Below, in pieces: positions 32,929 through 41,425 of a DNA stretch of 64,000 nucleotides; position 1 is the first letter of the stretch, and every line of letters begins with the position of its first letter. The notes below the pieces were generated by a model. It ran no database searches. It was not told the DNA's origin and saw nothing but the letters and a program-made list of their open reading frames with translations. Origin of the DNA: Lachnospiraceae bacterium (lineage in GTDB: Bacteria; Bacillota; Clostridia; Lachnospirales; Lachnospiraceae); assembly GCA_900759665.1 (NCBI GenBank), contig CAAEWE010000057.1, positions 1-64,000 on the forward strand, read 5' to 3'. The position numbers and the translations under genes are program-made.

Positions 32929-34494
32929 ATGGGCAGCGGTGCGGTCGGATCCGAACAGGAAATATTATCTATGGGAAAACAGAATTACCAAAGGCTGGTC
33001 AAGATCTGCCGGGATATTGAGAAGGACGGATACTGGAGTCAGGCGGGCAGTGTAATGAAGCAGTCGGCACAGCAGGTGTTAGATCTGTATATTCAATCAG
33101 TGCTGGTGGAACTGGCAGTGCATCTGGGGGAAGTGTCGGAAGTCCAGAGGGAATATCTGCAAAAGCTGACACAGACAGATCCGCTTGCCCTTCAAGGGAC
33201 TCATGGGGCAGAATTGTTTGATGCAGAAACGATCAAGTATGCCCGGCGGTATACGGCGATGCCTCCGATTCTGATACAGGTTTGCGGTGTTTATGACCGT
33301 CATGGTGAGACGCAGTATGCGGCGGTATTTATGGATACAGTGATCAATGAGATGCTTTGTCTGATGTGGCTTTCGAACCGGAAGACAGCACAGGGACAGG
33401 CATATGTCCGGGATTATTTTGAGAGAACCATTATGTTTATCGGTAACGGAGTACTGGATCCGGCGGTGGAGGAGCGTTATCTTTTCCATAAATTCAATGC
33501 GGAAACAGCCAGCTCCGGGATCCGTTGGCTGAGCGGAGAGCAGCACAGGAAAACCGCTCCGGACAGAGCAAAAGAAGAAAAGCAGGAGAAAAAACGTCTG
33601 GAGGAGGAACAGAAGGCTGCCCGCAAGGAATTTCAAAAAGTAAAGAAGCGTCTGCAGGATAGAGAAAAAGCAGAAAAAGAAGAGCGGGAGAAAAGAATCG
33701 CTGCTTTGTTGGAAGAACTCAATAGTCTGGTGGGACTGGAGGCAGTCAAGGAGGAGATACAGTCTCTGGTGAACCTCATTAAAGTCAGGGAAATGAGGGA
33801 AAAGCTTCATCTGCCTTCTATGGACATGTCGTACCATATGGTATTTACAGGCAATCCCGGAACAGGCAAAACAACAGTAGCAAGGCTTGTGGCAAAGATT
33901 TACAGGGAACTGGGGATTCTTTCGGGAGGACAGCTTGTGGAAACGGATCGATCCCGTCTTGTGGCCGGTTATGTGGGACAGACGGCGATCAATGTACGTG
34001 AAATCGTGGAACAGGCGTTAGGGGGCGTGCTTTTCATCGACGAGGCATATGCCCTGATCAGTCCGGATGCATCCAATGATTATGGATCAGAGGCCGTGGA
34101 TACCCTGGTGAAGATGATGGAGGATCACCGCGATGATCTGGTGGTGATCGTGGCCGGATATACCGAAGAAATGAAACATTTTCTGCGGAGCAATACAGGT
34201 CTGATCTCAAGATTTAACAAGTTTATATCCTTTGAGGATTATTCACGGCAGCAGCTTCTGGATATTTTGAACGTAATGGCAGGAAAGACCGGAATGAGTG
34301 TGGAGGATGCTGCTGTGAAAAAGCTGGATCTGCGTCTGGCGGCAATGGATGCACAGGAGCGAAAGGACTTTGGAAATGCCAGAGGAGTCAGGAATATATT
34401 TGAAAAAATGATCGTCAATCAGGCAAACCGGATCGTTACACTGGACAGCCCGACAGCACAGCAGTTAATGACCCTGACGGCAGAAGATGTGTGA
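32929..34494 (+). CDS. AAA+ ATPase of the CbbX/SpoVK group with extra N-terminal domain
   Basis: 521 aa from ATG 32929 (AAAGGAGGGG 5-14 nt before); ATG 32908 has no SD. An all-helical N-terminal domain (about 15-200) is followed by a charged coiled coil (about 210-262; KEEKQEKKRLEEEQ...). The AAA+ module comes last: Walker A GNPGTGKT at 309-316, Walker B VLFIDEAYAL at about 364-373, GYTEEMKHFLRSNTGLISRF as the sensor/arginine-finger region, then the small helical lid to the end. This is the CbbX/SpoVK/ClpX-like clade, which remodels protein partners. Partner unknown; the N-terminal domain probably selects it. Monocistronic. Confidence 0.85.
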   Translation: MGSGAVGSEQEILSMGKQNYQRLVKICRDIEKDGYWSQAGSVMKQSAQQVLDLYIQSVLVELAVHLGEVSEVQREYLQKLTQTDPLALQGTHGAELFDAETIKYARRYTAMPPILIQVCGVYDRHGETQYAAVFMDTVINEMLCLMWLSNRKTAQGQAYVRDYFERTIMFIGNGVLDPAVEERYLFHKFNAETASSGIRWLSGEQHRKTAPDRAKEEKQEKKRLEEEQKAARKEFQKVKKRLQDREKAEKEEREKRIAALLEELNSLVGLEAVKEEIQSLVNLIKVREMREKLHLPSMDMSYHMVFTGNPGTGKTTVARLVAKIYRELGILSGGQLVETDRSRLVAGYVGQTAINVREIVEQALGGVLFIDEAYALISPDASNDYGSEAVDTLVKMMEDHRDDLVVIVAGYTEEMKHFLRSNTGLISRFNKFISFEDYSRQQLLDILNVMAGKTGMSVEDAAVKKLDLRLAAMDAQERKDFGNARGVRNIFEKMIVNQANRIVTLDSPTAQQLMTLTAEDV

Positions 34495-34523
34495 TTGACC
34501 ACCCCGATGGAATGTGATACAAT
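34495..34523 (+). promoter_or_regulatory. Promoter of rsmD-coaD
   Basis: TTGACC (34495-34500), 17-bp spacer, TACAAT (34518-34523), beginning directly after the AAA+ stop codon. Confidence 0.7.
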
Positions 34524-34579
34524 GATTAGTATCTTGTATTGTGTGAATGCACGAAATTCAAAGGAAATGAGGGAATGCA

Positions 34580-35164
34580 ATGAGAGTGATTGCAGGAACG
34601 GCGAGACGTTTGAAATTGGAAACTCCGGCAGGACGTCATACCAGACCGACCTCGGATAAGATTAAAGAAACTTTATTTAATATGATACAGCAGGATCTGT
34701 ATGATGCCCGGTTTCTGGATCTGTTCAGCGGCAGCGGCGGCATTGCGATCGAGGCACTGAGCCGGGGAGCCGCAGAAGCTGTTATGGTGGATAATGACAG
34801 AGAAGCACTCCGCTGCATCCGTGCCAACCTTGCCCATACTCATTTTGAGGAGCAGGCAAGGGTCATGGCAATGGATGTGATCCAGGCTCTCCGGAGACTG
34901 GATCAGCAGGGGAAGGCTTTTGATATTATTTTTATGGATCCTCCCTACAGCATGGGGCTGGAGCGCAGGATCCTGCCATATCTGGTAGATTCTTCCCTGG
35001 TTCATGATGACACCAGGATCATTGTGGAGGCATCTCTGGAGGATGATCCGGTAGTTATGCCGCCGGCTTCCGGCTGGCGTGTGGAGCGGGTCAAAAAATA
35101 CAAAAATAACTGTCATATCTTCATTAGGAAAGAGACGACGGTGCAAGAAGGAGAACAGACATGA
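34580..35164 (+). CDS. rsmD: 16S rRNA (guanine966-N2)-methyltransferase
   Basis: 194 aa. SAM-dependent methylation of G966 in 16S rRNA. Signatures: MRVIAGTARRLKLETPAG and RPTSDKIKETLFNMI in the N-terminal RNA-binding lobe, FLDLFSGSGGIAIEALSRGA as the SAM motif I, and DIIFMDPPYS as the D-P-P-Y catalytic motif (about 115-124). Normal length. The stop overlaps the coaD start by 4 nt (ATGA), a conserved coupling in Firmicutes. Confidence 0.95.
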   Translation: MRVIAGTARRLKLETPAGRHTRPTSDKIKETLFNMIQQDLYDARFLDLFSGSGGIAIEALSRGAAEAVMVDNDREALRCIRANLAHTHFEEQARVMAMDVIQALRRLDQQGKAFDIIFMDPPYSMGLERRILPYLVDSSLVHDDTRIIVEASLEDDPVVMPPASGWRVERVKKYKNNCHIFIRKETTVQEGEQT

Positions 35165-35646
35165 GCATAGCGGTTTTTCCGGGAAGTTTTGATCCGGTAA
35201 CAACCGGTCATGTAGATCTGATCCTTCGTGCCGCACAGATGTTTGATAAACTGGTTATTGGTGTACTGGTCAACAGTGCCAAGCAGCCGGTTTTTTCCAT
35301 GGAGGACCGGGTTACAATGCTTCAGGAGATCGTCAGCGGGCGTTCCAATATCGAGGTGTGCTCCTTTGAAGGTCTTCTGGTGGATTTTGTGGAGAAGCAG
35401 AAGGCAGATGTGATCGTCCGGGGGCTTCGGACATCTGTAGATTTCGAATATGAACTTCCGTTAGCACAGGCAAATCACAAAATGAACCATCATGCGGATA
35501 CCGTATTTCTGGCGACGGCACCGGAGTATTCTTATATCAGTTCCAGTGCGGTGAGGGAGCTTTTGAAATATCATGCGGATATTTCCGGGTATGTACCGGA
35601 GAATGTCCTGCGTTTTATAAAAGAACATGGAGTAGTATCTATATAA
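35161..35646 (+). CDS. coaD: Phosphopantetheine adenylyltransferase
   Basis: 161 aa, coupled to rsmD. Transfers AMP from ATP to 4'-phosphopantetheine, the penultimate CoA step. Nucleotidyltransferase motif PGSFDPVTTGHVDLI (7-21) with the T-G-H pair, RGLRTSVDFEYELPLA for pantetheine binding, and YSYISSSAVRE as the late ISSS-x-V-R motif. Standard length. CoaE, the next enzyme of the pathway, lies 12 kb downstream at 47339. Confidence 0.96.
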   Translation: MSIAVFPGSFDPVTTGHVDLILRAAQMFDKLVIGVLVNSAKQPVFSMEDRVTMLQEIVSGRSNIEVCSFEGLLVDFVEKQKADVIVRGLRTSVDFEYELPLAQANHKMNHHADTVFLATAPEYSYISSSAVRELLKYHADISGYVPENVLRFIKEHGVVSI

Positions 35647-35688
35647 TTTTATCATAGTCAATAGATTTGCAGATAGGAGAGAAACGAT

Positions 35689-36315
35689 ATGCAGTCAAGC
35701 AGAATTGAGCAGGAGATTGATGATATTTTTGAATTTGTGGAGAGTTGTCGTATGCAGAGGCTTTCCTCAACGAAGGTGGTTGTGCCTAAGGACGAGCTGT
35801 ATGATCTTCTGGATGATCTGCGCCGGGATGTGCCGGAGGAGATTAAACGATATCAGAAGATTCTTCGTCAGCGGGAAGAGATTCTGGATGATGCGGAGCA
35901 GAAGGCCGCTGCAATCCTCTCTGATGCACAGGAGCAGTATAAGGCTCTTGTGGAGGAGCATGCGATCATGCAGGAGGCATATCAGCAGGCTGATATCACG
36001 GTGAGAGAAGCCAATGAACAGGCAGAGCAGATCATCGCCAATGCAAGAGCCCAGGCGGCTGAGATTGGTAACGGTGCGATCTATTATACCAGGGATCTGT
36101 TGGAAATGTCTGAGAAAACACTGGCTGCTGCACTGGAGTCCACCAGCAGTAATGCGAGAGCACTGGAGGCAGCCATGCAGGGATATCTTGATGTGATCCG
36201 CCAGAATAAGGCAGAGCTTGTCGCAGATGAGTCAGGGGAAGCACAGGCTCGTCAGGAGGCAGCAGCACAGCAGGAGGATGTACCGGTGGAGACAGAGGGG
36301 TATCCGGAGGCATAG
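35689..36315 (+). CDS. Coiled-coil protein, DivIVA/ATP-synthase-b-like
   Basis: 208 aa, SD AGGAGAG. Almost wholly helical, charged and Ala/Glu/Gln-rich, with long coiled coil at about 55-175 (AEQKAAAILSDAQEQYKALV, then EQAEQIIANARAQAAEIG). Similar proteins are often loosely annotated as ATPase or V-type ATPase subunit H-like because of this coiled coil, but no nucleotide site is visible. It follows coaD by 42 bp and precedes the ZapA gene. Position suggests a role in division or envelope organisation. Confidence 0.7.
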   Translation: MQSSRIEQEIDDIFEFVESCRMQRLSSTKVVVPKDELYDLLDDLRRDVPEEIKRYQKILRQREEILDDAEQKAAAILSDAQEQYKALVEEHAIMQEAYQQADITVREANEQAEQIIANARAQAAEIGNGAIYYTRDLLEMSEKTLAAALESTSSNARALEAAMQGYLDVIRQNKAELVADESGEAQARQEAAAQQEDVPVETEGYPEA

Positions 36316-36357
36316 TGGATAAACGGAGATGTTTTCAGAGACGAGAGGAAGGCACGG

Positions 36358-37281
36358 GTGAGCATGAACGAAAAAACAGATGTACAGGTGATCATTAACG
36401 GAAAGCAGTATACCATATGCGGCTATGAGAGCAGTGATTATCTGCAGCATATTGCCAATCATATCAATGAGAAGTTTGACGAGTTTAAGAGGCAGGATGC
36501 ATATAACCGTCTTGACATGGATATGAAAAATATCCTTCTGGCGATCAATCTGTCGGATGATTTTTTTAAAGCACAGAAGCTGGCAGAGGAAAATAAGCAG
36601 CAGCAGGGCGAGGTGGAACAGGAAATGTTCCGGATGCGGCATGAGCTTGTTTCCCGCGATGAAGAAATGAAGACCCTCAAGGCACAGCTTAAGGAGGTCC
36701 AGGAAAAGGCGGCAGAATCGGAAAAGAAAAATATCCGTCTGGAGACTGAGGTCGAACAGAAGACAAAAGAGATTGAACAAAAGACCCGGGAGCTGGAGGA
36801 AAAGGACAAAAAGATTACAGAGAAAACCCGGGAACTGGAACAGAGAGACAGGAGAATTTCCCAGAAAACCCATGAAGTAGAAGAAAAGAATCTGGAAATT
36901 ATCCGGAAAACCCAGGAGCTGGAGCAGAAGGACAATGAAATTGTCAGAAAGACCCAGGATCTGGAGCAAAAGAAAAAAATCATTGAAGAGAAAAATAAAG
37001 AGCTTTTGAAGAGGGCGGCAGTTACAGAGACAGCCGGTGTGGCAGCTGCAAAGGCAGCAGAACCCATAAAGGCAGCCGTAACTACGGAGAGAACCGGAGA
37101 AGATATGATGATGTCGGGGATACAGCCGGTAAAGGAGTCCCTCCCAAAAGAGAATCAGCCTTCGATTGCGGCATTTGATCTTGAGACGGATCCGCAAAAT
37201 GCAAATGCACAGGCCGGACAGAATGACTCGAGGGGACGGAAAAATTCCGGTTCCAGGCATTCTCAGAACAAGAGAAGATAA
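36358..37281 (+). CDS. zapA: ZapA-domain cell-division protein with long coiled-coil extension
   Basis: 307 aa from GTG 36358 (AGAGGAAGG 6 nt before); ATG 36364 is the alternative. The first 95 residues are ZapA: KTDVQVIINGKQYTICGYES, HIANHINEKFDEFKR, and DMKNILLAINLSDDFFKAQ. ZapA binds FtsZ and bundles the Z-ring. A very long heptad region (about 100-225) is built of near-repeats of EQKTRELEEKDKKI-type units every 14 residues. A low-complexity Ala/Pro tail follows (about 225-307) and ends in basic residues. Ordinary ZapA is about 80-110 aa. The extension is the oddity, and it may set a spacing. Confidence 0.85.
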   Translation: MSMNEKTDVQVIINGKQYTICGYESSDYLQHIANHINEKFDEFKRQDAYNRLDMDMKNILLAINLSDDFFKAQKLAEENKQQQGEVEQEMFRMRHELVSRDEEMKTLKAQLKEVQEKAAESEKKNIRLETEVEQKTKEIEQKTRELEEKDKKITEKTRELEQRDRRISQKTHEVEEKNLEIIRKTQELEQKDNEIVRKTQDLEQKKKIIEEKNKELLKRAAVTETAGVAAAKAAEPIKAAVTTERTGEDMMMSGIQPVKESLPKENQPSIAAFDLETDPQNANAQAGQNDSRGRKNSGSRHSQNKRR

Positions 37282-37369
37282 AAGACCGGTTAAGGGCAAA
37301 ACATATGTTTTGTCCTTTCTTTTCGTCAGGAAACCAGTCTCAAAACAGGGAAAGCAAGGAGTATGACAA

Positions 37370-39856
37370 ATGAGTGCGGATAGATTACAGATTAGAAAGC
37401 CGGAGGTGTTATCTCCGGCGGGCTCCATGGAAAGTGTCAGGGCTGCGGTGAATGCAGGATGTGATGCGATTTATATTGGAGGAAGCCGGTTCGGAGCAAG
37501 AGCATATGCCAAAAATCCCCGGGAGGAAGATATGCTGGATGTGATCCGTTACTGCCACAGATATGGTGTTAAGGTTTACATGACGGTCAATACGGTGCTG
37601 AAGGAGAGGGAGCTTGAGGGAGAACTTTATGATTATGTTGCTCCTTATTACAGAGAGGGACTGGATGCTGTGATCGTACAGGATGTGGGAGTGATGAATT
37701 ACCTACACCGGTACTTTCCGGAGATGGATATTCATGCCAGCACACAGATGACCCTGACCATGGGAGAAAGTGCGGCGGTTCTGGAACCTTATGGTGTGAC
37801 TAGGATCGTTCCGGCAAGGGAACTGACACTGGAGGAACTGGCACAGATGCGTAAAGCTGCCGGTGTCGAAATGGAAGTATTTGTCCATGGAGCCTTGTGT
37901 TACTGCTATTCCGGACAATGTCTGTTCAGCAGTATGCTGGGAGGCAGGAGCGGAAACCGGGGGCGCTGTGCACAGCCCTGCAGACAGAAATATTTTTCGG
38001 AAGAGAACAGGTATGCCGGGTATCTCTTAAGTCCCAAAGAGCACTGTAGTCTGGGGCATATCGGAGAGTTGATGGAAATCGGAGTGGATTCCCTGAAGCT
38101 GGAGGGAAGGATGAAACGTCCCGAATATGTAGCCCTTACTACTGCAATGTATCGGAAATATGTCGATCTTTGTGCTTCGCTGGGAAGCCGGGAGTACCGG
38201 AATTATCTTCAAAAAAATGCATCGGAATGGCAGGAGGATCTGCACAAGCTGGCAGAGCTGTATAACCGGCAGGGTTTTACCTCAGGATATATGGAAGGGG
38301 AAAGCGGAGTCCCTTATCAGATCAAACAGGGAAAGGGAGCTATGATCGCAGACAAGCGGCCAAATCACGGCGGAGTCCGGGTAGGGCAGGTGACCGCGGT
38401 GGATGCAAGAACCGCAACCTACCGTCTGGAGAGAGAGGTTCATGCACAGGATGTGGTGGAGTTTCGGGATAACAGATTGCGGGCAACCTATGAGTATACG
38501 CTGGGGGAGGACAAAAGAAAAGGAGAGCTTGTGACAACCCGTTATTTAAAAGGCAGCAGGATCCGGAAAGGGGATACGGTGTACCGGACAAAGGATGCCG
38601 GACTCCTGCAGGAGATCCGTGAGCGTTTTCTGGCACAGGACCGCAGTATTTCTGTCACCATGCATTTTGAGGCAGAGCAGGATCTTCCAATGAAGCTGTG
38701 TGTAACGGCACAGCGTAGCACGGAAACATTCCGGTATGAGGTAAATGGGGCGATATGCCAGAAGGCACAAAAAAGTCCGGCTGCCCGGGATTCTCTGGAG
38801 AGGATTCTGTGCCAGACCGGTGGCACGGCATTTCAGACGGTGGTCTGTGAGGTGAGCCTGAAGGGAGAGCTGTTTATTCCGGTGGGAGCCGTGAAGAAAA
38901 TGAGACGTGAAGCCCTGGAGGGACTGTTACAAATGCTGGAAAGTCCGGATACAGACCGCCGGATCGTGACAAGGACTGTACAGGCTCCGGAAGCATTGCC
39001 GGAGGGGAACGGAAAAGACGACGCTGCTTATGGATCACCGGAGAGAGAACCGGTAAGAAAAATTATTTCTGTTTTATATAAATGGCAGGCAGAGCTGGTT
39101 TTGCAGCAGAAAGGGATCCATGCTGTTTATCTTCGCACAGAGCAAATGAGTGATGAAGAGATTCGTGCATTTGTGAAGCAGGGAAATGAGAAAGGGATCC
39201 GGATGTATCTGATGATGCCGCTCATCTTTCGGAATACGGTATATCAGAGAGAAAAAGAGAAACTGAAGCGGAGCGGTAATATTTATCAGATAAAGGAGCT
39301 CACCGGGTTTGTGATCAGAAATATGGAGTCCTTTGTGTTTCTGACAAAGGAAGCGGGGATTCCGGCAGAGAGGATCGTTACCGATGCCAATCTGTATACA
39401 GCCAACACCGATGCCATCCGCTGGTGGTGTAGTCAGGGGGTTCAGGAAAGCACCATTCCGCTGGAGCTGACAGGAAAAGAATGCAGCACAATACCATGCA
39501 GAACGGATCGGAATGCAATTATTTACGGATATATCCCTCTGATGGTATCAGCACAGTGTATCAGACGTCGTACCGGGGGCTGTGAAATGAACCGGGGGGA
39601 GAACGGAAGTGTTCTTAAGTTCCACGATGAGAAAAACCGGGAATTTGCAGTTTTAAACTGTTGCAAATATTGCTACAATATGATTTATCATGGCATACCG
39701 CTTTCTCTGGAGCAAGAAAAAGCAGAGTATTTGAAGATGGGTGTCAGAGGTTTCCGGTATGACTTTACGATAGAGGATCCGCAGCAGATACGTGAGATCC
39801 TGAAGGGAAATCTGCCAAAGGGGCAGAAGGGACATTTTTATCTTCCGGTGGATTAG
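37370..39856 (+). CDS. U32 peptidase-family RNA hydroxylase-like protein with DUF3656
   Basis: 828 aa, SD AAGGAG. The N-terminal part is U32: KPEVLSPAGSMESVRAAVNA, CDAIYIGGSRFGARAYAKNP, and Cys-rich GALCYCYSGQCLFSSMLGGR then GRCAQPC, presumably [4Fe-4S] ligands. The DUF3656-like region is in the middle (about 380-490), as in RlhA, which hydroxylates C2501 of 23S rRNA. The C-terminal part carries another Cys pair near CCKYCYN. On this basis it is more likely an rRNA/tRNA hydroxylase than a collagenase. Normal for the Clostridial long form. It precedes the SEDS/PBP pair. Confidence 0.85.
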   Translation: MSADRLQIRKPEVLSPAGSMESVRAAVNAGCDAIYIGGSRFGARAYAKNPREEDMLDVIRYCHRYGVKVYMTVNTVLKERELEGELYDYVAPYYREGLDAVIVQDVGVMNYLHRYFPEMDIHASTQMTLTMGESAAVLEPYGVTRIVPARELTLEELAQMRKAAGVEMEVFVHGALCYCYSGQCLFSSMLGGRSGNRGRCAQPCRQKYFSEENRYAGYLLSPKEHCSLGHIGELMEIGVDSLKLEGRMKRPEYVALTTAMYRKYVDLCASLGSREYRNYLQKNASEWQEDLHKLAELYNRQGFTSGYMEGESGVPYQIKQGKGAMIADKRPNHGGVRVGQVTAVDARTATYRLEREVHAQDVVEFRDNRLRATYEYTLGEDKRKGELVTTRYLKGSRIRKGDTVYRTKDAGLLQEIRERFLAQDRSISVTMHFEAEQDLPMKLCVTAQRSTETFRYEVNGAICQKAQKSPAARDSLERILCQTGGTAFQTVVCEVSLKGELFIPVGAVKKMRREALEGLLQMLESPDTDRRIVTRTVQAPEALPEGNGKDDAAYGSPEREPVRKIISVLYKWQAELVLQQKGIHAVYLRTEQMSDEEIRAFVKQGNEKGIRMYLMMPLIFRNTVYQREKEKLKRSGNIYQIKELTGFVIRNMESFVFLTKEAGIPAERIVTDANLYTANTDAIRWWCSQGVQESTIPLELTGKECSTIPCRTDRNAIIYGYIPLMVSAQCIRRRTGGCEMNRGENGSVLKFHDEKNREFAVLNCCKYCYNMIYHGIPLSLEQEKAEYLKMGVRGFRYDFTIEDPQQIREILKGNLPKGQKGHFYLPVD

Positions 39857-39928
39857 AGAGGATGAAGCTGTGAAAACCGGGAAACACTTTACAAAACGGT
39901 TTTAAACACAGAGAAAGGTTTGGAGGAT

Positions 39929-41425
39929 ATGGATAAACAGGAGGCGGCACAAAAGCTGCAGCAGCTTCTGGGGAATGTCAATGCGGTGGGAGTCGCACAT
40001 TCTGTAGTGGTGGAGCTTTCAAAATATATCATTATATTTTTATTTGCAGTATATACCTGGCATTGTTTTACGGTCTTTATCGGAAGGGATAAGGAACGTA
40101 AGGAGCGCGTATACCGGCATCAGTTAAAACTGGTGTTTACCATACATTTTATCTGCTCCCTGGTGCTTTATCTCAACAGTCTCAATATACGGATCCCTGC
40201 CCTGTATGTCCTGCAGGTACTGTTATTTTTGTTTGTGGGGAAGTCCTATCCCTATGTGTATGAGGGAATGTCAAGAATTGTATTAAATAATATGATCATG
40301 CTGCTGATGATCGGGATGGTGATGATCGAAAGGCTTGATATTGCCAGTGCAGTACGCCAGATGACCTTTACAGCGGCAATCTGTGTGGCAGGACTTTTTA
40401 TTCCATATGTGATCGAGAAGTTTTCTTATTTTGATATTTTTGGCTGGTTTTATGCAATTGCGGGATTATTGCTGCTCGCTTTGGTGTTCGTGATCGGAGA
40501 GGAACATTACGGTGCCAAAAACTGGATCTCCATCGGGAGCTTTGCACTTCAGCCTTCGGAATTTGTTAAGATCATTTATGTATTTTTTGCGGCAGCATTT
40601 TTGACAAAAGCGAAAAAATTCATGGATATTGTACCGGTGACGATCGTAGCGGCAACCCATGTGATGATCCTGGTGCTGGAGAGAGATCTGGGAGCCGCAT
40701 TGATTTATTTCATAACATATCTGGTGATCCTGTATGTTTCCACGGAAAGACTGATCTATCTGCTGACCGGACTTGCCTGTGGTTCCGGAGCAGCGGTGGT
40801 GGCATATCATCTCTTCACACATGTGCAGAATCGTGTGATTGCCTGGCGGGATCCATGGAGTACTATTGATAATCAGGGGTATCAGGTTGCCCGGTCGCTG
40901 TTTGCACTTGGTACCGGTGGATGGTTTGGAATGGGACTGGGAGAGGGAATGCCGGAGACCATCCCGGTTGCTTCCAGTGACTTTATCTTTTCGGCGATCG
41001 GAGAAGAGCTGGGAGTCTTTTTTGCAATCTGTGTGATTCTTGTGGAGATCAGCTGTTTTGTGATGTTTGTCAATATTGCTTTAAAAATGACAAGGCGTTT
41101 TTATAAGCTTACAGCACTGGGGCTGGCGGTGGAATTTATTTTTCAGGTTTTTCTTACCGTGGGTGGTGCGATCAAATTTATTCCGTCCACCGGAGTGACG
41201 CTGCCTCTTGTAAGCTATGGCGGCAGCTCGGTGATCAGCACGGTAGTCCTGTTCAGTATTATTCAGGGAATGTACGTATTAAACAGAGAGGAGGCAGGGG
41301 ATAGTGAAGCGAAGAAACGAAGAAGACGCGGGGCAGAGACGGATTACCCGGAAGAAGACGCGTCGTCCGGGGACAGACGCCGCCCGCGCAAAACAGTCAC
41401 AAGACGCCCGGACGGACAAAGATAG
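39929..41425 (+). CDS. FtsW/RodA/SpoVE-family SEDS glycosyltransferase
   Basis: 498 aa from ATG 39929, with AGAAAGG 10 nt upstream; a TTG at 39920 precedes any SD. Ten or so membrane helices. SEDS core: GAKNWISIGSFALQPSEFVK, VPVTIVAATHVMILVLERDL with the active-site Asp, QVARSLFALGTGGWFGMGLG, and FIPSTGVTLPLVSYGGSSVI. SEDS proteins polymerise lipid II outside the membrane. The C-terminal cytoplasmic tail is very basic (RRPRKTVTRRPDG). It overlaps the PBP gene by 122 nt, forming the conserved SEDS-bPBP pair. Sequence cannot say whether it serves division, elongation or spore. Confidence 0.9.
   Translation: MDKQEAAQKLQQLLGNVNAVGVAHSVVVELSKYIIIFLFAVYTWHCFTVFIGRDKERKERVYRHQLKLVFTIHFICSLVLYLNSLNIRIPALYVLQVLLFLFVGKSYPYVYEGMSRIVLNNMIMLLMIGMVMIERLDIASAVRQMTFTAAICVAGLFIPYVIEKFSYFDIFGWFYAIAGLLLLALVFVIGEEHYGAKNWISIGSFALQPSEFVKIIYVFFAAAFLTKAKKFMDIVPVTIVAATHVMILVLERDLGAALIYFITYLVILYVSTERLIYLLTGLACGSGAAVVAYHLFTHVQNRVIAWRDPWSTIDNQGYQVARSLFALGTGGWFGMGLGEGMPETIPVASSDFIFSAIGEELGVFFAICVILVEISCFVMFVNIALKMTRRFYKLTALGLAVEFIFQVFLTVGGAIKFIPSTGVTLPLVSYGGSSVISTVVLFSIIQGMYVLNREEAGDSEAKKRRRRGAETDYPEEDASSGDRRRPRKTVTRRPDGQR

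Noticed and set aside
36459..37067. 202-residue Ser/Phe-rich minus-strand frame opposite zapA
   Set aside because: Antisense shadow of the repetitive coiled-coil codons; low-complexity composition and no start signal.
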